Both the position numbers and the translations under genes were made by a program. The notes under the pieces were generated by a model that saw only the letters and a list, made by a program, of their open reading frames with translations, made no database searches and was not told where the DNA came from. This document shows positions 17,240-25,162 of a stretch of DNA of 64,000 nt, one piece after another. This DNA comes from Rhizobium sp. FKY42. GTDB lineage: Bacteria; Pseudomonadota; Alphaproteobacteria; Rhizobiales; Rhizobiaceae. Position 1 is the stretch's first letter. Every line of letters starts with the position of its first letter. The stretch lies in the NCBI RefSeq assembly GCF_005222835.1, contig NZ_STGA01000029.1:186001-250000 (forward strand), given 5' to 3'.

Positions 17240-18097
17240 TCAACCGGCTCTGAAGACAGCTGGGGTCAGGCCTGTGCGGGCTTTGAAGTGACGGGTCAGG
17301 TGCGCCTGGTCGGCAAATCCACAGGCAAGGGCCGTATCCGACGGAGTTGCTCCCCCTCGTAGCAAATGACGCGCGTGCCGGATCCGGAGATCGGTCTGAT
17401 AGGCATGCGGTGTAATGAAATAATGCTTGCGGAAAGCGCGGATCATATGGGCACGGCTGAGGCCGGCAATGCGGGCCAAGGCTTCAAGCCCGATATCCTG
17501 ATCGAAATTCTGGGCGATATAGTCTCGCACCCGGCGCATGGCGACCGGCTCACTGTAATCCGGCAGATGGATGATGGCGCTGCCATGCCTCTTGAACATG
17601 TTGGCGAGCACCCCATACATGCCTTGCTCTCCGGCAAGCCCTGTCTCTTCTTCCACGGCGCGATGGGCGCAATTGAAAGCTGCAGCCAGTGGCGCATCTG
17701 TGAGCAACTGCCGGGAAAAACTCGGAGATCCGTGAAAGGCACGCCCTGTCATATCCTCGATGATATCGACCAGAAGCGCCGTATCCGGATAGATCATACG
17801 GTAACGATAGCCCTCCGGTCCGCCTGGCTGGCCGTCATGGATCTCGCCGGGATTGATGAGGTACAAGGCACCAGGACCCGTTGCTTCCCGCTCTCCCCGA
17901 ATGTTAGCGACCTGACATCCGTTTTCTATGGCACCGATCGAAAACGTATCATGCGAGTGCGGAGAAAATTCATGCGTAATGAAGGAGGCGGTCAGGCACT
18001 CCATGTTCCGAAAGTGCCTTGCCCGCCAGAAGCGTGTTCTTTCCGTCCCCGATACGGGCGTTGCCTCGGCGGCTTGCTGCTGCGAAACATTGTGCAT
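17240..18097 (-). CDS. AraC family transcriptional regulator with cupin sensor domain
   Basis: 285 residues. The N-terminal AraC-type ligand-binding (cupin) domain covers about 30-165, with HEFSPHSHDTFSIG and LYLINPGEIHDGQP. The C-terminal pair of helix-turn-helices has IGLEALARIAGLSRAHMIRA and PSDTALACGFADQAHLTRHF. Similar regulators often control amino acid exporters such as LysE or AzlCD; here azlCD lies directly downstream. The ligand is unknown. It is divergent from alr with 81 bases between. Confidence 0.9.
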   Translation of the reverse strand: MHNVSQQQAAEATPVSGTERTRFWRARHFRNMECLTASFITHEFSPHSHDTFSIGAIENGCQVANIRGEREATGPGALYLINPGEIHDGQPGGPEGYRYRMIYPDTALLVDIIEDMTGRAFHGSPSFSRQLLTDAPLAAAFNCAHRAVEEETGLAGEQGMYGVLANMFKRHGSAIIHLPDYSEPVAMRRVRDYIAQNFDQDIGLEALARIAGLSRAHMIRAFRKHYFITPHAYQTDLRIRHARHLLRGGATPSDTALACGFADQAHLTRHFKARTGLTPAVFRAG

Positions 18098-18178
18098 GAC
18101 TGCAGAATAGACGTGTTCGTTATGATCGTCTTGAACAAAAGTGATAGGGTCCGCAGGACGTAGCAGAAGGATCCAAGA

Positions 18179-19345
18179 ATGCCCGACACCGAGCCGCCGA
18201 TCGAAGAAGCCGATCCGTTCGACATTGCGCCGGTGCGCCTGACCGTCGATCTGGCGGCTTTGGCCGAGAACTGGGTCGAGCTTTCCAAACGCTCCGGTCG
18301 CGCAAGAACCGGCGCCGTGCTGAAGGCCGATGCCTACGGTCTCGGCATCGAAGATTGCGGTCTGACACTCTACGAAGCCGGTGCACGGGACTTCTTCGTG
18401 GCCGCCGCTTCCGAAGGCGCAACGCTTCGTGCCTATGCGCCCGATGCCAGGATCTTCGTTCTATCGGGGATCTGGCCCGGACAGGAGCGCCTGTTTCTGG
18501 AGCACGACCTGGTGCCCGTTCTCGCCTCTGAAGAGCAGATGACGCACTGGATGTCCGTCATTGCCGAGGTGGGTGCCTATCCGTGCGCGGTACAGGTGGA
18601 CACCGGCTTCAACCGGCTCGGGCTTTCCTTTGACGACGCGATGGCCTTGGCGCAGGATGTCTCTCGCCCGGCGAGTTTCGATCCGGTCCTCGTGCTCTCC
18701 CACCTGCACACAGCCGATGCCGCCGATGCGGAGACGACACGCAACCAGCTTGATCTTTTCCAGCAGGTTAGCGCCGCTTTCGAAGGTGTCGAATCAAGCC
18801 TCTCAGCGTCTGCCGGAATTTTCCTCGGACCGCGCTATCACTTCGATCTCACGCGACCCGGAATAGCACTCTACGGAGGTAAGGCTTCGCTGGCGATGGA
18901 CCGCCCTTTGAGAACCGTGGCGACCGCGGAGGCACGTATCGTGCAGATCCGGGATGCGAAGGCGGGCGAGACAGTCAGTTATGGCGGTACGCACCGGCTT
19001 CTCCGCGACAGTCGGCTTGCTGTTGCTTCCGTTGGATATGCAGACGGCTATATGCGTTCGCTATCAGGCTCAGGTATTCCCTTGCGCAACGGACCAATTG
19101 GCGGCGCTGCTGCCGCGTTTGACGGGTACAAATTGCCGGTTCTTGGGCGCATCACCATGGATCTGGCGGTCTTCGATGCGACGGATCTACCGAGCGGAGC
19201 TTTGCGAACCGGCGATTATGTCGAACTTGTCGGGCCGAACATGCCGCTGGATGACGTTGCAGAAGCAGGCGGCACCATCGGCTACGAACTCCTAACAGGT
19301 TTCGGCCTGCGCTATGAGCGTCGGTATACCGGCGACGAGGTCTGA
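18179..19345 (+). CDS. alr: Alanine racemase
   Basis: 388 residues. The PLP lysine K49 lies in AVLKADAYGLG and the second catalytic base Y268 in ETVSYGGTHR; GYADGY and LGRITMDLAVFD are also family strings. It makes D-alanine for peptidoglycan. One oddity: the strand usually reading SHxACAD reads SHLHTAD. Shine-Dalgarno AAGGA with 7-base spacing. It lies upstream of radA, 114 bases apart, and divergent from the AraC gene. Being the only alr in view, it could be the biosynthetic or the catabolic copy. Confidence 0.93.
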   Translation: MPDTEPPIEEADPFDIAPVRLTVDLAALAENWVELSKRSGRARTGAVLKADAYGLGIEDCGLTLYEAGARDFFVAAASEGATLRAYAPDARIFVLSGIWPGQERLFLEHDLVPVLASEEQMTHWMSVIAEVGAYPCAVQVDTGFNRLGLSFDDAMALAQDVSRPASFDPVLVLSHLHTADAADAETTRNQLDLFQQVSAAFEGVESSLSASAGIFLGPRYHFDLTRPGIALYGGKASLAMDRPLRTVATAEARIVQIRDAKAGETVSYGGTHRLLRDSRLAVASVGYADGYMRSLSGSGIPLRNGPIGGAAAAFDGYKLPVLGRITMDLAVFDATDLPSGALRTGDYVELVGPNMPLDDVAEAGGTIGYELLTGFGLRYERRYTGDEV

Positions 19346-19459
19346 GCTTTCCAATTCTCCGGTTCCGGTGCTCTTGCAAAGTTGCCGCCAAGAGGATACG
19401 AGAACAAAACATGATCAAAATGGGCCGTTAATTCCGAGGCCTGCAAGCATTGGATAGTC

Positions 19460-20860
19460 ATGGCCAAGGCAAAAACGCAATTCGTCTGCCAGAACTGCGG
19501 CACGGTGCACACGCGCTGGGCCGGCAAATGCGATGGCTGCGGCGAATGGAACACAATCATTGAGGATGATCCGCTGGGCGGCATCGGCGGCGGCCCTGGC
19601 AAGACACCCAAGAAGGGCCGTGCCGTTGCGCTGACGACGCTTTCCGGGGAAACCGAAGAGGCACCTCGCGTCCAGACAGGCATCAGCGAACTGGATCGCG
19701 TGACAGGCGGCGGCTTCGTGAGGGGCTCTGCGGTGCTGGTGGGAGGTGATCCCGGCATCGGCAAATCGACCCTGCTCATGCAGGCGGCGGCAGCCCTCTC
19801 CAGGCGCGGGCACAGGATCATCTATGTCTCGGGGGAAGAGGCCGTGGCGCAGGTGCGGCTTCGGGCGCAGCGCCTTGGGGCGGCGTCGACCGATGTGCTT
19901 CTGGCTGCCGAAACCAATGTCGAAGATATCCTCGCCACGCTTGCCGAGGGCAAGCGGCCGGACCTCGTCATCATTGATTCCATTCAGACACTGTGGAGCG
20001 ATATTGTCGATTCGGCACCCGGTACGGTGACGCAGGTGCGCACGGGTGTTCAGGCCATGATCCGATTTGCCAAACAGACCGGTGCCGCCATGGTTCTGGT
20101 GGGCCATGTGACGAAAGAAGGGCAGATCGCAGGACCTCGTGTGGTCGAGCACATGGTGGATGCCGTGCTATACTTCGAAGGCGATCGCGGCCATCACTAC
20201 CGGATCCTGCGCACGGTGAAGAATCGCTTTGGCCCGACCGATGAAATCGGCGTCTTCGAAATGTCCGATAAGGGTCTGAGGGAAGTGACCAATCCGTCCG
20301 AGCTTTTCCTCGGCGAACGCAACACCAAGGCCCCCGGTGCTGCCGTATTCGCCGGAATGGAGGGAACGCGTCCGGTTCTGGTTGAGGTGCAGGCGCTCGT
20401 TGCACCGACCTCGCTTGGCACGGCACGCCGTGCAGTGGTCGGATGGGATGGATCCCGGCTCGCCATGATCCTGGCCGTCCTTGAGGCGCATTGTGGCGTT
20501 CGGCTCGGACAACACGATGTTTACCTGAATGTTGCCGGTGGATACAGGATCAGCGAACCGGCTGCGGATGTTGCCGTGGCTGCGGCCCTTGTCTCGTCGC
20601 TTGCCAGCACGCCCTTGCCCGTCGATTCGGTCTTCTTCGGCGAGGTAAGCCTTTCGGGAGCGGTGCGTCCCGTTTCACAAACCGCGCAACGTCTGAAGGA
20701 AGCGGAGAAGCTTGGTTTTGCACGTGCAACGCTGCCTGCATCGTCTGCCGAACTGCCAAAGGGTCGTAAAGGCCTGACCGAAATCGAGGGGCTGCCCGAT
20801 CTCGTGGTGCAGATTGCAGGTTCCGCCCGCAAGTTCGGCAAGCAGACAGATGAGGATTGA
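19460..20860 (+). CDS. radA: DNA repair protein RadA (Sms)
   Basis: 466 residues. N-terminal zinc finger with Cys10, 13, 24 and 27 (FVCQNCG, KCDGCGEW), a RecA-like ATPase with Walker A GGDPGIGKS at 95-103, the RadA motif KNRFGPTDEIGVFEM, and a C-terminal Lon-protease-like domain (VYLNVAGGYRISEPAADVAV). RadA drives branch migration of recombination intermediates. It is followed by cvpA and purF on the same strand, the usual alphaproteobacterial order. Confidence 0.97.
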   Translation: MAKAKTQFVCQNCGTVHTRWAGKCDGCGEWNTIIEDDPLGGIGGGPGKTPKKGRAVALTTLSGETEEAPRVQTGISELDRVTGGGFVRGSAVLVGGDPGIGKSTLLMQAAAALSRRGHRIIYVSGEEAVAQVRLRAQRLGAASTDVLLAAETNVEDILATLAEGKRPDLVIIDSIQTLWSDIVDSAPGTVTQVRTGVQAMIRFAKQTGAAMVLVGHVTKEGQIAGPRVVEHMVDAVLYFEGDRGHHYRILRTVKNRFGPTDEIGVFEMSDKGLREVTNPSELFLGERNTKAPGAAVFAGMEGTRPVLVEVQALVAPTSLGTARRAVVGWDGSRLAMILAVLEAHCGVRLGQHDVYLNVAGGYRISEPAADVAVAAALVSSLASTPLPVDSVFFGEVSLSGAVRPVSQTAQRLKEAEKLGFARATLPASSAELPKGRKGLTEIEGLPDLVVQIAGSARKFGKQTDED

Positions 20861-20983
20861 TCTTCCCCCGGCCTCGCCACTGTTGTAAGAGGAGCGCAAA
20901 ATTCTTGCCTTTCTGCGGAGTTCCGCTAAGGCCACATCATGCATCCCCGCCGCGGGACCGATCAGTCTTGGAGTAGATCATCT

Positions 20984-21565
20984 ATGCCCATCACGATTTT
21001 TGACGGCATTGTTCTTGGCGTCACGCTTTTCTCGGCGGTTCTTGCCATGGTTCGCGGCTTCTCCCGCGAAGTGCTGTCCATCGCAAGCTGGGCGGGCTCC
21101 ATAGCAGCAGCCTACTATCTGCACCCGCTGCTCTTGCCCTATGCCAAGAATTATACAGCCGACGACCGTATCGCACTCGCGGGATCCGCAGGCGTTATCT
21201 TTCTCGTTGCGCTGATCATCATCACTTTCATTACGACACGCATTGCCGATTTCATCATCGACAGCCGGATCGGTGCGCTGGATCGCACGCTTGGCTTCCT
21301 GTTTGGTGCAGCGCGCGGCATTCTGCTGCTCGTCGTTGCCGTCGCCTTCTGGAACTGGCTGGTCGATGTAAGGTCGCAGCCGGCCTGGGTTACGCAGGCC
21401 AAGTCAAAGCCGTTTCTGGATACGCTCGTTTCACGGCTTGAGACCGTTCTGCCGACGGATATCGAGCCTCAGATCCGCGCCCGCATCCTGGGACGTGGCG
21501 AGGCGAAGGGCAATGAGGCGGCTCCGTCTGACGAAGCTCCGAACGCACCTGTTACAAATAATTGA
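20984..21565 (+). CDS. cvpA: CvpA family membrane protein
   Basis: 193 residues from MPITIFDGIVLGVTLFSAVL, the family N-terminus; the frame is open 15 codons further upstream but without a better start, and GGAG precedes this one. Four hydrophobic segments are followed by a polar C-terminal region ending in Ala/Pro/Asn. CvpA was named for colicin V production; current work ties it to envelope integrity. Its position just before purF is widely conserved. Confidence 0.9.
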   Translation: MPITIFDGIVLGVTLFSAVLAMVRGFSREVLSIASWAGSIAAAYYLHPLLLPYAKNYTADDRIALAGSAGVIFLVALIIITFITTRIADFIIDSRIGALDRTLGFLFGAARGILLLVVAVAFWNWLVDVRSQPAWVTQAKSKPFLDTLVSRLETVLPTDIEPQIRARILGRGEAKGNEAAPSDEAPNAPVTNN

Positions 21566-21625
21566 CGAACCTGGACTACCGAGGGAAGCCAAAAGCCTCC
21601 ATTTGTGTTACAACCCCATGACAGA

Positions 21626-21675
21626 AGGCCGGATGATGTTCTTAGCGAACCCTACCGGCCTCTTTCAGTTTTTTC
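21626..21675 (+). terminator. Weak terminator-like hairpin between cvpA and purF
   Basis: aggccgg / ccggcct with a 22-base loop, followed by ctttcagttttttc. It would lie in the leader of purF or end the cvpA transcript; the long loop makes it doubtful. Confidence 0.35.
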
Positions 21676-21696
21676 TGAGTTGGCAAGGACCTGCAG

Positions 21697-23187
21697 ATGA
21701 ATCAGCCGGTTTCGCATGACGCATTCCATGATCTTGATGGTGACACTCTGCATGAAGAATGCGGCGTGTTTGGTATTCTCGGTCATCCCGATGCAGCAAC
21801 ACTGACAGCACTCGGCCTGCATGCCCTGCAGCATCGCGGTCAGGAAGCAGCGGGTATCGTGTGCTTTGATGGAACACAGTTCCATACCGAAAAGCATATG
21901 GGTCTGGTGGGCGACCACTACACCAACCCTGCGACGCTGGCGAAACTGCCGGGTGACATGGCGATTGGCCACACGCGCTATTCGACGACCGGCGAAGTTG
22001 CTCTGCGCAACGTGCAGCCGCTGTTTGCAGAACTCGAAGTCGGCGGCATTGCGGTCGCCCATAACGGCAATTTCACCAATGGCCTGACACTGCGCCGTCA
22101 GTTAATCGCCGGTGGCGCCATCTGTCAGTCCACGTCCGATACGGAAGTGGTTCTACACCTCATCGCCCGCTCCCGCTACACATCGACGACAGATCGGTTC
22201 ATCGATGCCATACGCCAGATGGAGGGTGGCTATTCCATGCTGGCGCTGACCCGCACGAAGCTGATTGCTGCGCGCGATCCCACGGGCATCCGTCCACTGG
22301 TGATGGGCGAACTCGACGGCAAGCCGATCTTCTGCTCGGAGACCTGTGCGCTGGATATTATCGGCGCCAAATATGTCCGTGATGTTGAGAACGGCGAAAT
22401 CATCATTTGCGAAATCCAACCGGACGGCTCGATCGAGATCGATTCGCGCAAGTCGCCAACAGCACAGCCGGAGCGGCTCTGCCTGTTCGAATATGTCTAT
22501 TTTGCCCGCCCCGATTCAGTAGTCGGCGGTCGTAGCGTTTATGTTTCCCGCAAGAACATGGGCATCAATCTTGCCAAGGAAGCACCGGTCGAGGCGGATG
22601 TCGTTGTGCCCGTGCCCGATGGCGGCACACCGGCGGCACTTGGCTATGCGCAGGAAAGCGGCATTCCCTTCGAGTATGGCATCATCCGCAACCATTATGT
22701 TGGCCGCACCTTCATTGAGCCCACCCAGCAGATCCGCGCTTTCGGCGTCAAGCTCAAGCATTCGGCCAATCGGGCGATGATCGAAGGCAAGCGCGTTGTG
22801 CTGGTGGATGATTCCATCGTTCGCGGCACGACTTCACTGAAGATCGTTCAGATGATCCGCGATGCGGGCGCCAAGGAAGTGCACTTGCGTGTTGCCAGCC
22901 CGATGATCTTCCATCCGGATTTCTACGGTATCGATACGCCGGACGCGGAAAAGCTGCTGGCAAATCAGTATGACGGCGTCGAAGCCATGTGCCGCTATAT
23001 CGGCGCAGACAGCCTGCAGTTCCTGTCCATCAACGGCCTTTATCGTGCCGTTGGCGGTGAAGACCGCAACCCGGCCCGTCCGCAATTTACCGACCACTAC
23101 TTTACCGGCGACTATCCGACGCGCCTGCTTGACAAAGCAGCCGAGACGATGGGACGGAAGGTTTCGGTTCTCGCCAGCAACGGCTGA
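21697..23187 (+). CDS. purF: Amidophosphoribosyltransferase
   Basis: 496 residues. After a 21-residue propeptide the N-terminal nucleophile C22 opens the glutaminase domain (ECGVFGILGH), with IGHTRYSTTG and VAHNGNFTN. The phosphoribosyltransferase domain carries the PRPP loop VVLVDDSIVRGTT. It makes 5-phosphoribosylamine from PRPP and glutamine, the first committed step of purine synthesis. Shine-Dalgarno AAGGA, 7 bases before ATG. An SDR gene follows 54 bases later and may be co-transcribed. Confidence 0.97.
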   Translation: MNQPVSHDAFHDLDGDTLHEECGVFGILGHPDAATLTALGLHALQHRGQEAAGIVCFDGTQFHTEKHMGLVGDHYTNPATLAKLPGDMAIGHTRYSTTGEVALRNVQPLFAELEVGGIAVAHNGNFTNGLTLRRQLIAGGAICQSTSDTEVVLHLIARSRYTSTTDRFIDAIRQMEGGYSMLALTRTKLIAARDPTGIRPLVMGELDGKPIFCSETCALDIIGAKYVRDVENGEIIICEIQPDGSIEIDSRKSPTAQPERLCLFEYVYFARPDSVVGGRSVYVSRKNMGINLAKEAPVEADVVVPVPDGGTPAALGYAQESGIPFEYGIIRNHYVGRTFIEPTQQIRAFGVKLKHSANRAMIEGKRVVLVDDSIVRGTTSLKIVQMIRDAGAKEVHLRVASPMIFHPDFYGIDTPDAEKLLANQYDGVEAMCRYIGADSLQFLSINGLYRAVGGEDRNPARPQFTDHYFTGDYPTRLLDKAAETMGRKVSVLASNG

Positions 23188-23241
23188 GACAATCCGGCGG
23201 GGTGCATTGCCCTCCGCCGGATCATTCATAGTGGGACGGAT

Positions 23242-23982
23242 ATGAGCATTGACTTGAAGGGCAGGATCGCGCTGGTCACTGGCGCATCGCGAGGTATTGG
23301 CTATTTTACGGCCTTGGCGCTGGCCAAAGCTGGCGCGCATGTGATTGCCTGTGCGCGCACAGTAGGCGGACTGGAAGAGCTGGATGATGCGATACAGGCG
23401 GCGGGCGGCACGGCAACCCTGGTTCCCTTCGACATTACCGACATGCAGGCGATCGATCGGCTGGGCGCTTCGATTTTCGAACGCTGGGGCAAGCTCGATA
23501 TCCTCGTGGCCAATGCCGGTATCCTGGGCGTTATTTCGCCCGTCGGCCATATCGAAGCCAAGGTCTTCGAGAAGGTGATGCTGACCAATGTTACAGCCAC
23601 CTGGCGGCTTATCCGCTCGGTCGAGCCGCTGTTGCTGAAGTCTGACGCGGGGCGCGCGCTGATTTTGTCTTCAGGTGTCGCTACCAATGCCCGTCCCTTC
23701 TGGGGTGCCTATGCCACCAGCAAGGCGGCGGTGGAAATGCTGGGTCGCACCTGGGCTGCGGAAACCGAACACACGAAGCTACGTGTCAACAACGTGAACC
23801 CCGGTGCAACACGCACCGCCATGCGCGCGCAAGCGATGCCCGGGGAAGACCCGTCAACGCTGCCACATCCTTCCGAAGTGGCGGAAAAGCTTTTGCCGCT
23901 TTGCGATCCGGCAATGACGGAAACAGGCCGCCTCTATGTGGTACGTGAGGGTAAGTTCGTAGATTATAAAATGCCGGAATAA
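23242..23982 (+). CDS. Short-chain dehydrogenase/reductase
   Basis: 246 residues. Cofactor motif TGASRGIG at about 14-21, VANAG, and catalytic Ser/Tyr/Lys in LILSSGVATNARPFWGAYATSK. Substrate unknown. The same gene follows purF in several rhizobial genomes as I recall, which suggests a conserved but undefined link. A DMT exporter gene follows 25 bases downstream. Confidence 0.9.
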   Translation: MSIDLKGRIALVTGASRGIGYFTALALAKAGAHVIACARTVGGLEELDDAIQAAGGTATLVPFDITDMQAIDRLGASIFERWGKLDILVANAGILGVISPVGHIEAKVFEKVMLTNVTATWRLIRSVEPLLLKSDAGRALILSSGVATNARPFWGAYATSKAAVEMLGRTWAAETEHTKLRVNNVNPGATRTAMRAQAMPGEDPSTLPHPSEVAEKLLPLCDPAMTETGRLYVVREGKFVDYKMPE

Positions 23983-24007
23983 TCCGGCGTCGAATTCAGA
24001 TCATCCC

Positions 24008-24895
24008 ATGCGCCCTCGCGACATCCTCGTCTATATCTTTCTTTCGGTCGCATGGGGGCTCTCGTTTCTGCTGCTTCTGCATGTGATTGCGGCCTTCGGT
24101 TGGGTGGGTTCGGTCACCTTTCGCTGCCTTCTCGCGGGCATTCTGCTTTTTGTGCTGGCGCGTCTGACCAATCGCAGACTGCGTTTTCCCAACAGCTGGA
24201 AGCCGCTTGCAGTCGTTGGCGCAACAACCGTTGCCGGTCAGCTGATCGGCATTTCCTACGCAACGCCCCTGATCGGCACCGCAATGGCCGCCATCTTCGT
24301 GGCGACCATACCCCTCTTCTCCATGTTGATTGCCCGGTTATGGGGGACGGAGTTGATCACGCCCGCGAGAGTGGCAGGGCTTGTTCTGGGAACCATTGGC
24401 ATCATCATGCTCGTTGGTTTTCCGGCGGTGCCTATCGACCGGAATTTCATTCTCGGCTGCGTTGCCATGGTCTTCAGCACCTTCTGCGCCGCCTTTGGCA
24501 GCAATTATGCCAGCCGCCACCTGAGCGACACTGGTCCCTGGGAAGTCACCATCGGCGCCTTCCTGTTTGGCGGGGTCATGGCGCTGCCGCTGCTGTTTCT
24601 CGTTCCGGTTCCGGGTGTGCCGCAGGCAATCGATTATCTCTATCTGCTCGTTCAGGCAGGCGTCATGAGCGCCCTCACCTATGTGCTCTACTTCGGCCTC
24701 GTCAGCAGCATCGGGGCAACGCGGGCTATCAGCGTCGAGTTTGTGGTGACCGTGATCGCTGTGCTGGTTGGAGCCTTCGCCTTGCATGAGCCGCTGACCC
24801 TGCTGCAGTTTGCGGGAGGAGGTGTCATCATTGCCGGATGCGCCCTGGTGCTCGGCATTTTTCCCGCCAAGGACAAAATCCCGCTTCAGCCCTGA
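24008..24895 (+). CDS. EamA/DMT family transporter
   Basis: 295 residues with ten hydrophobic segments in two EamA repeats, opening MRPRDILVYIFLSVAWGLSF. Repeat signatures include GTAMAAIFVATIPLFSMLIA and SSIGATRAISVEFVVTVIA. Members export metabolites and amino acids; the substrate here is unknown. It lies 25 bases after the SDR and probably belongs to its transcript. The cysS leader follows. Confidence 0.88.
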   Translation: MRPRDILVYIFLSVAWGLSFLLLLHVIAAFGWVGSVTFRCLLAGILLFVLARLTNRRLRFPNSWKPLAVVGATTVAGQLIGISYATPLIGTAMAAIFVATIPLFSMLIARLWGTELITPARVAGLVLGTIGIIMLVGFPAVPIDRNFILGCVAMVFSTFCAAFGSNYASRHLSDTGPWEVTIGAFLFGGVMALPLLFLVPVPGVPQAIDYLYLLVQAGVMSALTYVLYFGLVSSIGATRAISVEFVVTVIAVLVGAFALHEPLTLLQFAGGGVIIAGCALVLGIFPAKDKIPLQP

Positions 24896-24978
24896 GCTTC
24901 TCTCCAGCGCTTGCAGTCTGCTAGAAAGAATATTCTGTCGGGATCGGATACAGCGAACGTTTGCGCCTTGACGCCCCC

Positions 24979-25007
24979 TTGACCATTACTGGCTCTCGCG
25001 CCATAAG
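24979..25007 (+). promoter_or_regulatory. Promoter of the cysS leader
   Basis: CTTGACC with a 17-base spacer to CATAAG. The predicted start, about 25013-25015, lies only 2-4 bases before the leader ATG at 25017, so the leader peptide would be read from a leaderless or nearly leaderless mRNA, as is known for trpL in Sinorhizobium. Confidence 0.6.
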
Positions 25008-25016
25008 CTTTGCCCC

Positions 25017-25064
25017 ATGAACAAGGCCAACTGCTGCATCATTTGCGGGATTATTATTCGCTAG
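25017..25064 (+). CDS. Cys-rich leader peptide of cysS
   Basis: Fifteen codons and a stop: [15 protein letters not shown]. Three Cys codons, all TGC, lie at 25032, 25035 and 25044, just upstream of the gene for cysteinyl-tRNA synthetase. No Shine-Dalgarno precedes it, but the promoter would start transcription within 2-4 bases of its ATG. The stop codon lies in a 7-bp hairpin (25060-25076). This is the layout of a leader peptide whose translation reports the level of charged cysteinyl-tRNA. The reading frame is seen; the regulatory role is inference. Confidence 0.6.
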   Translation: MNKANCCIICGIIIR

Positions 25065-25157
25065 CGTTTCGCTGGCCTGGCCGTTCTCGTCTCTCGAAAT
25101 TCCAAGAAGACAAGGGAACCGGTTCCGGCCGGTGGGGGAATTTCATTCGGGAGAGAC
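25060..25157 (+). promoter_or_regulatory. Candidate translational attenuator of cysS
   Basis: Hairpin 1: gctagcg / cgctggc (25060-25066 / 25070-25076). Sequestering helix: 25089-25095 gtctctc pairs with 25151-25157 gagagac, and 25096-25103 gaaattcc pairs with 25137-25144 ggaatttc: 15 pairs with a 6-base bulge, covering the cysS Shine-Dalgarno GGGAGAG (25149-25155). Competing pairs: aggcca (25024-25029) with tggcct (25073-25078), and ctggccg (25077-25083) with cggccgg (25126-25132); the latter would open the helix. There is no T-run, so control would be at translation. All pairing was done by eye. Confidence 0.5.
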
Positions 25158-25162
25158 TGTCC

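Noticed and set aside
25010-25162. N-terminal extension of CysS starting at 25010
   Set aside because: It would replace the standard CysS N-terminus with 51 unrelated residues; the internal ATG has a good Shine-Dalgarno.
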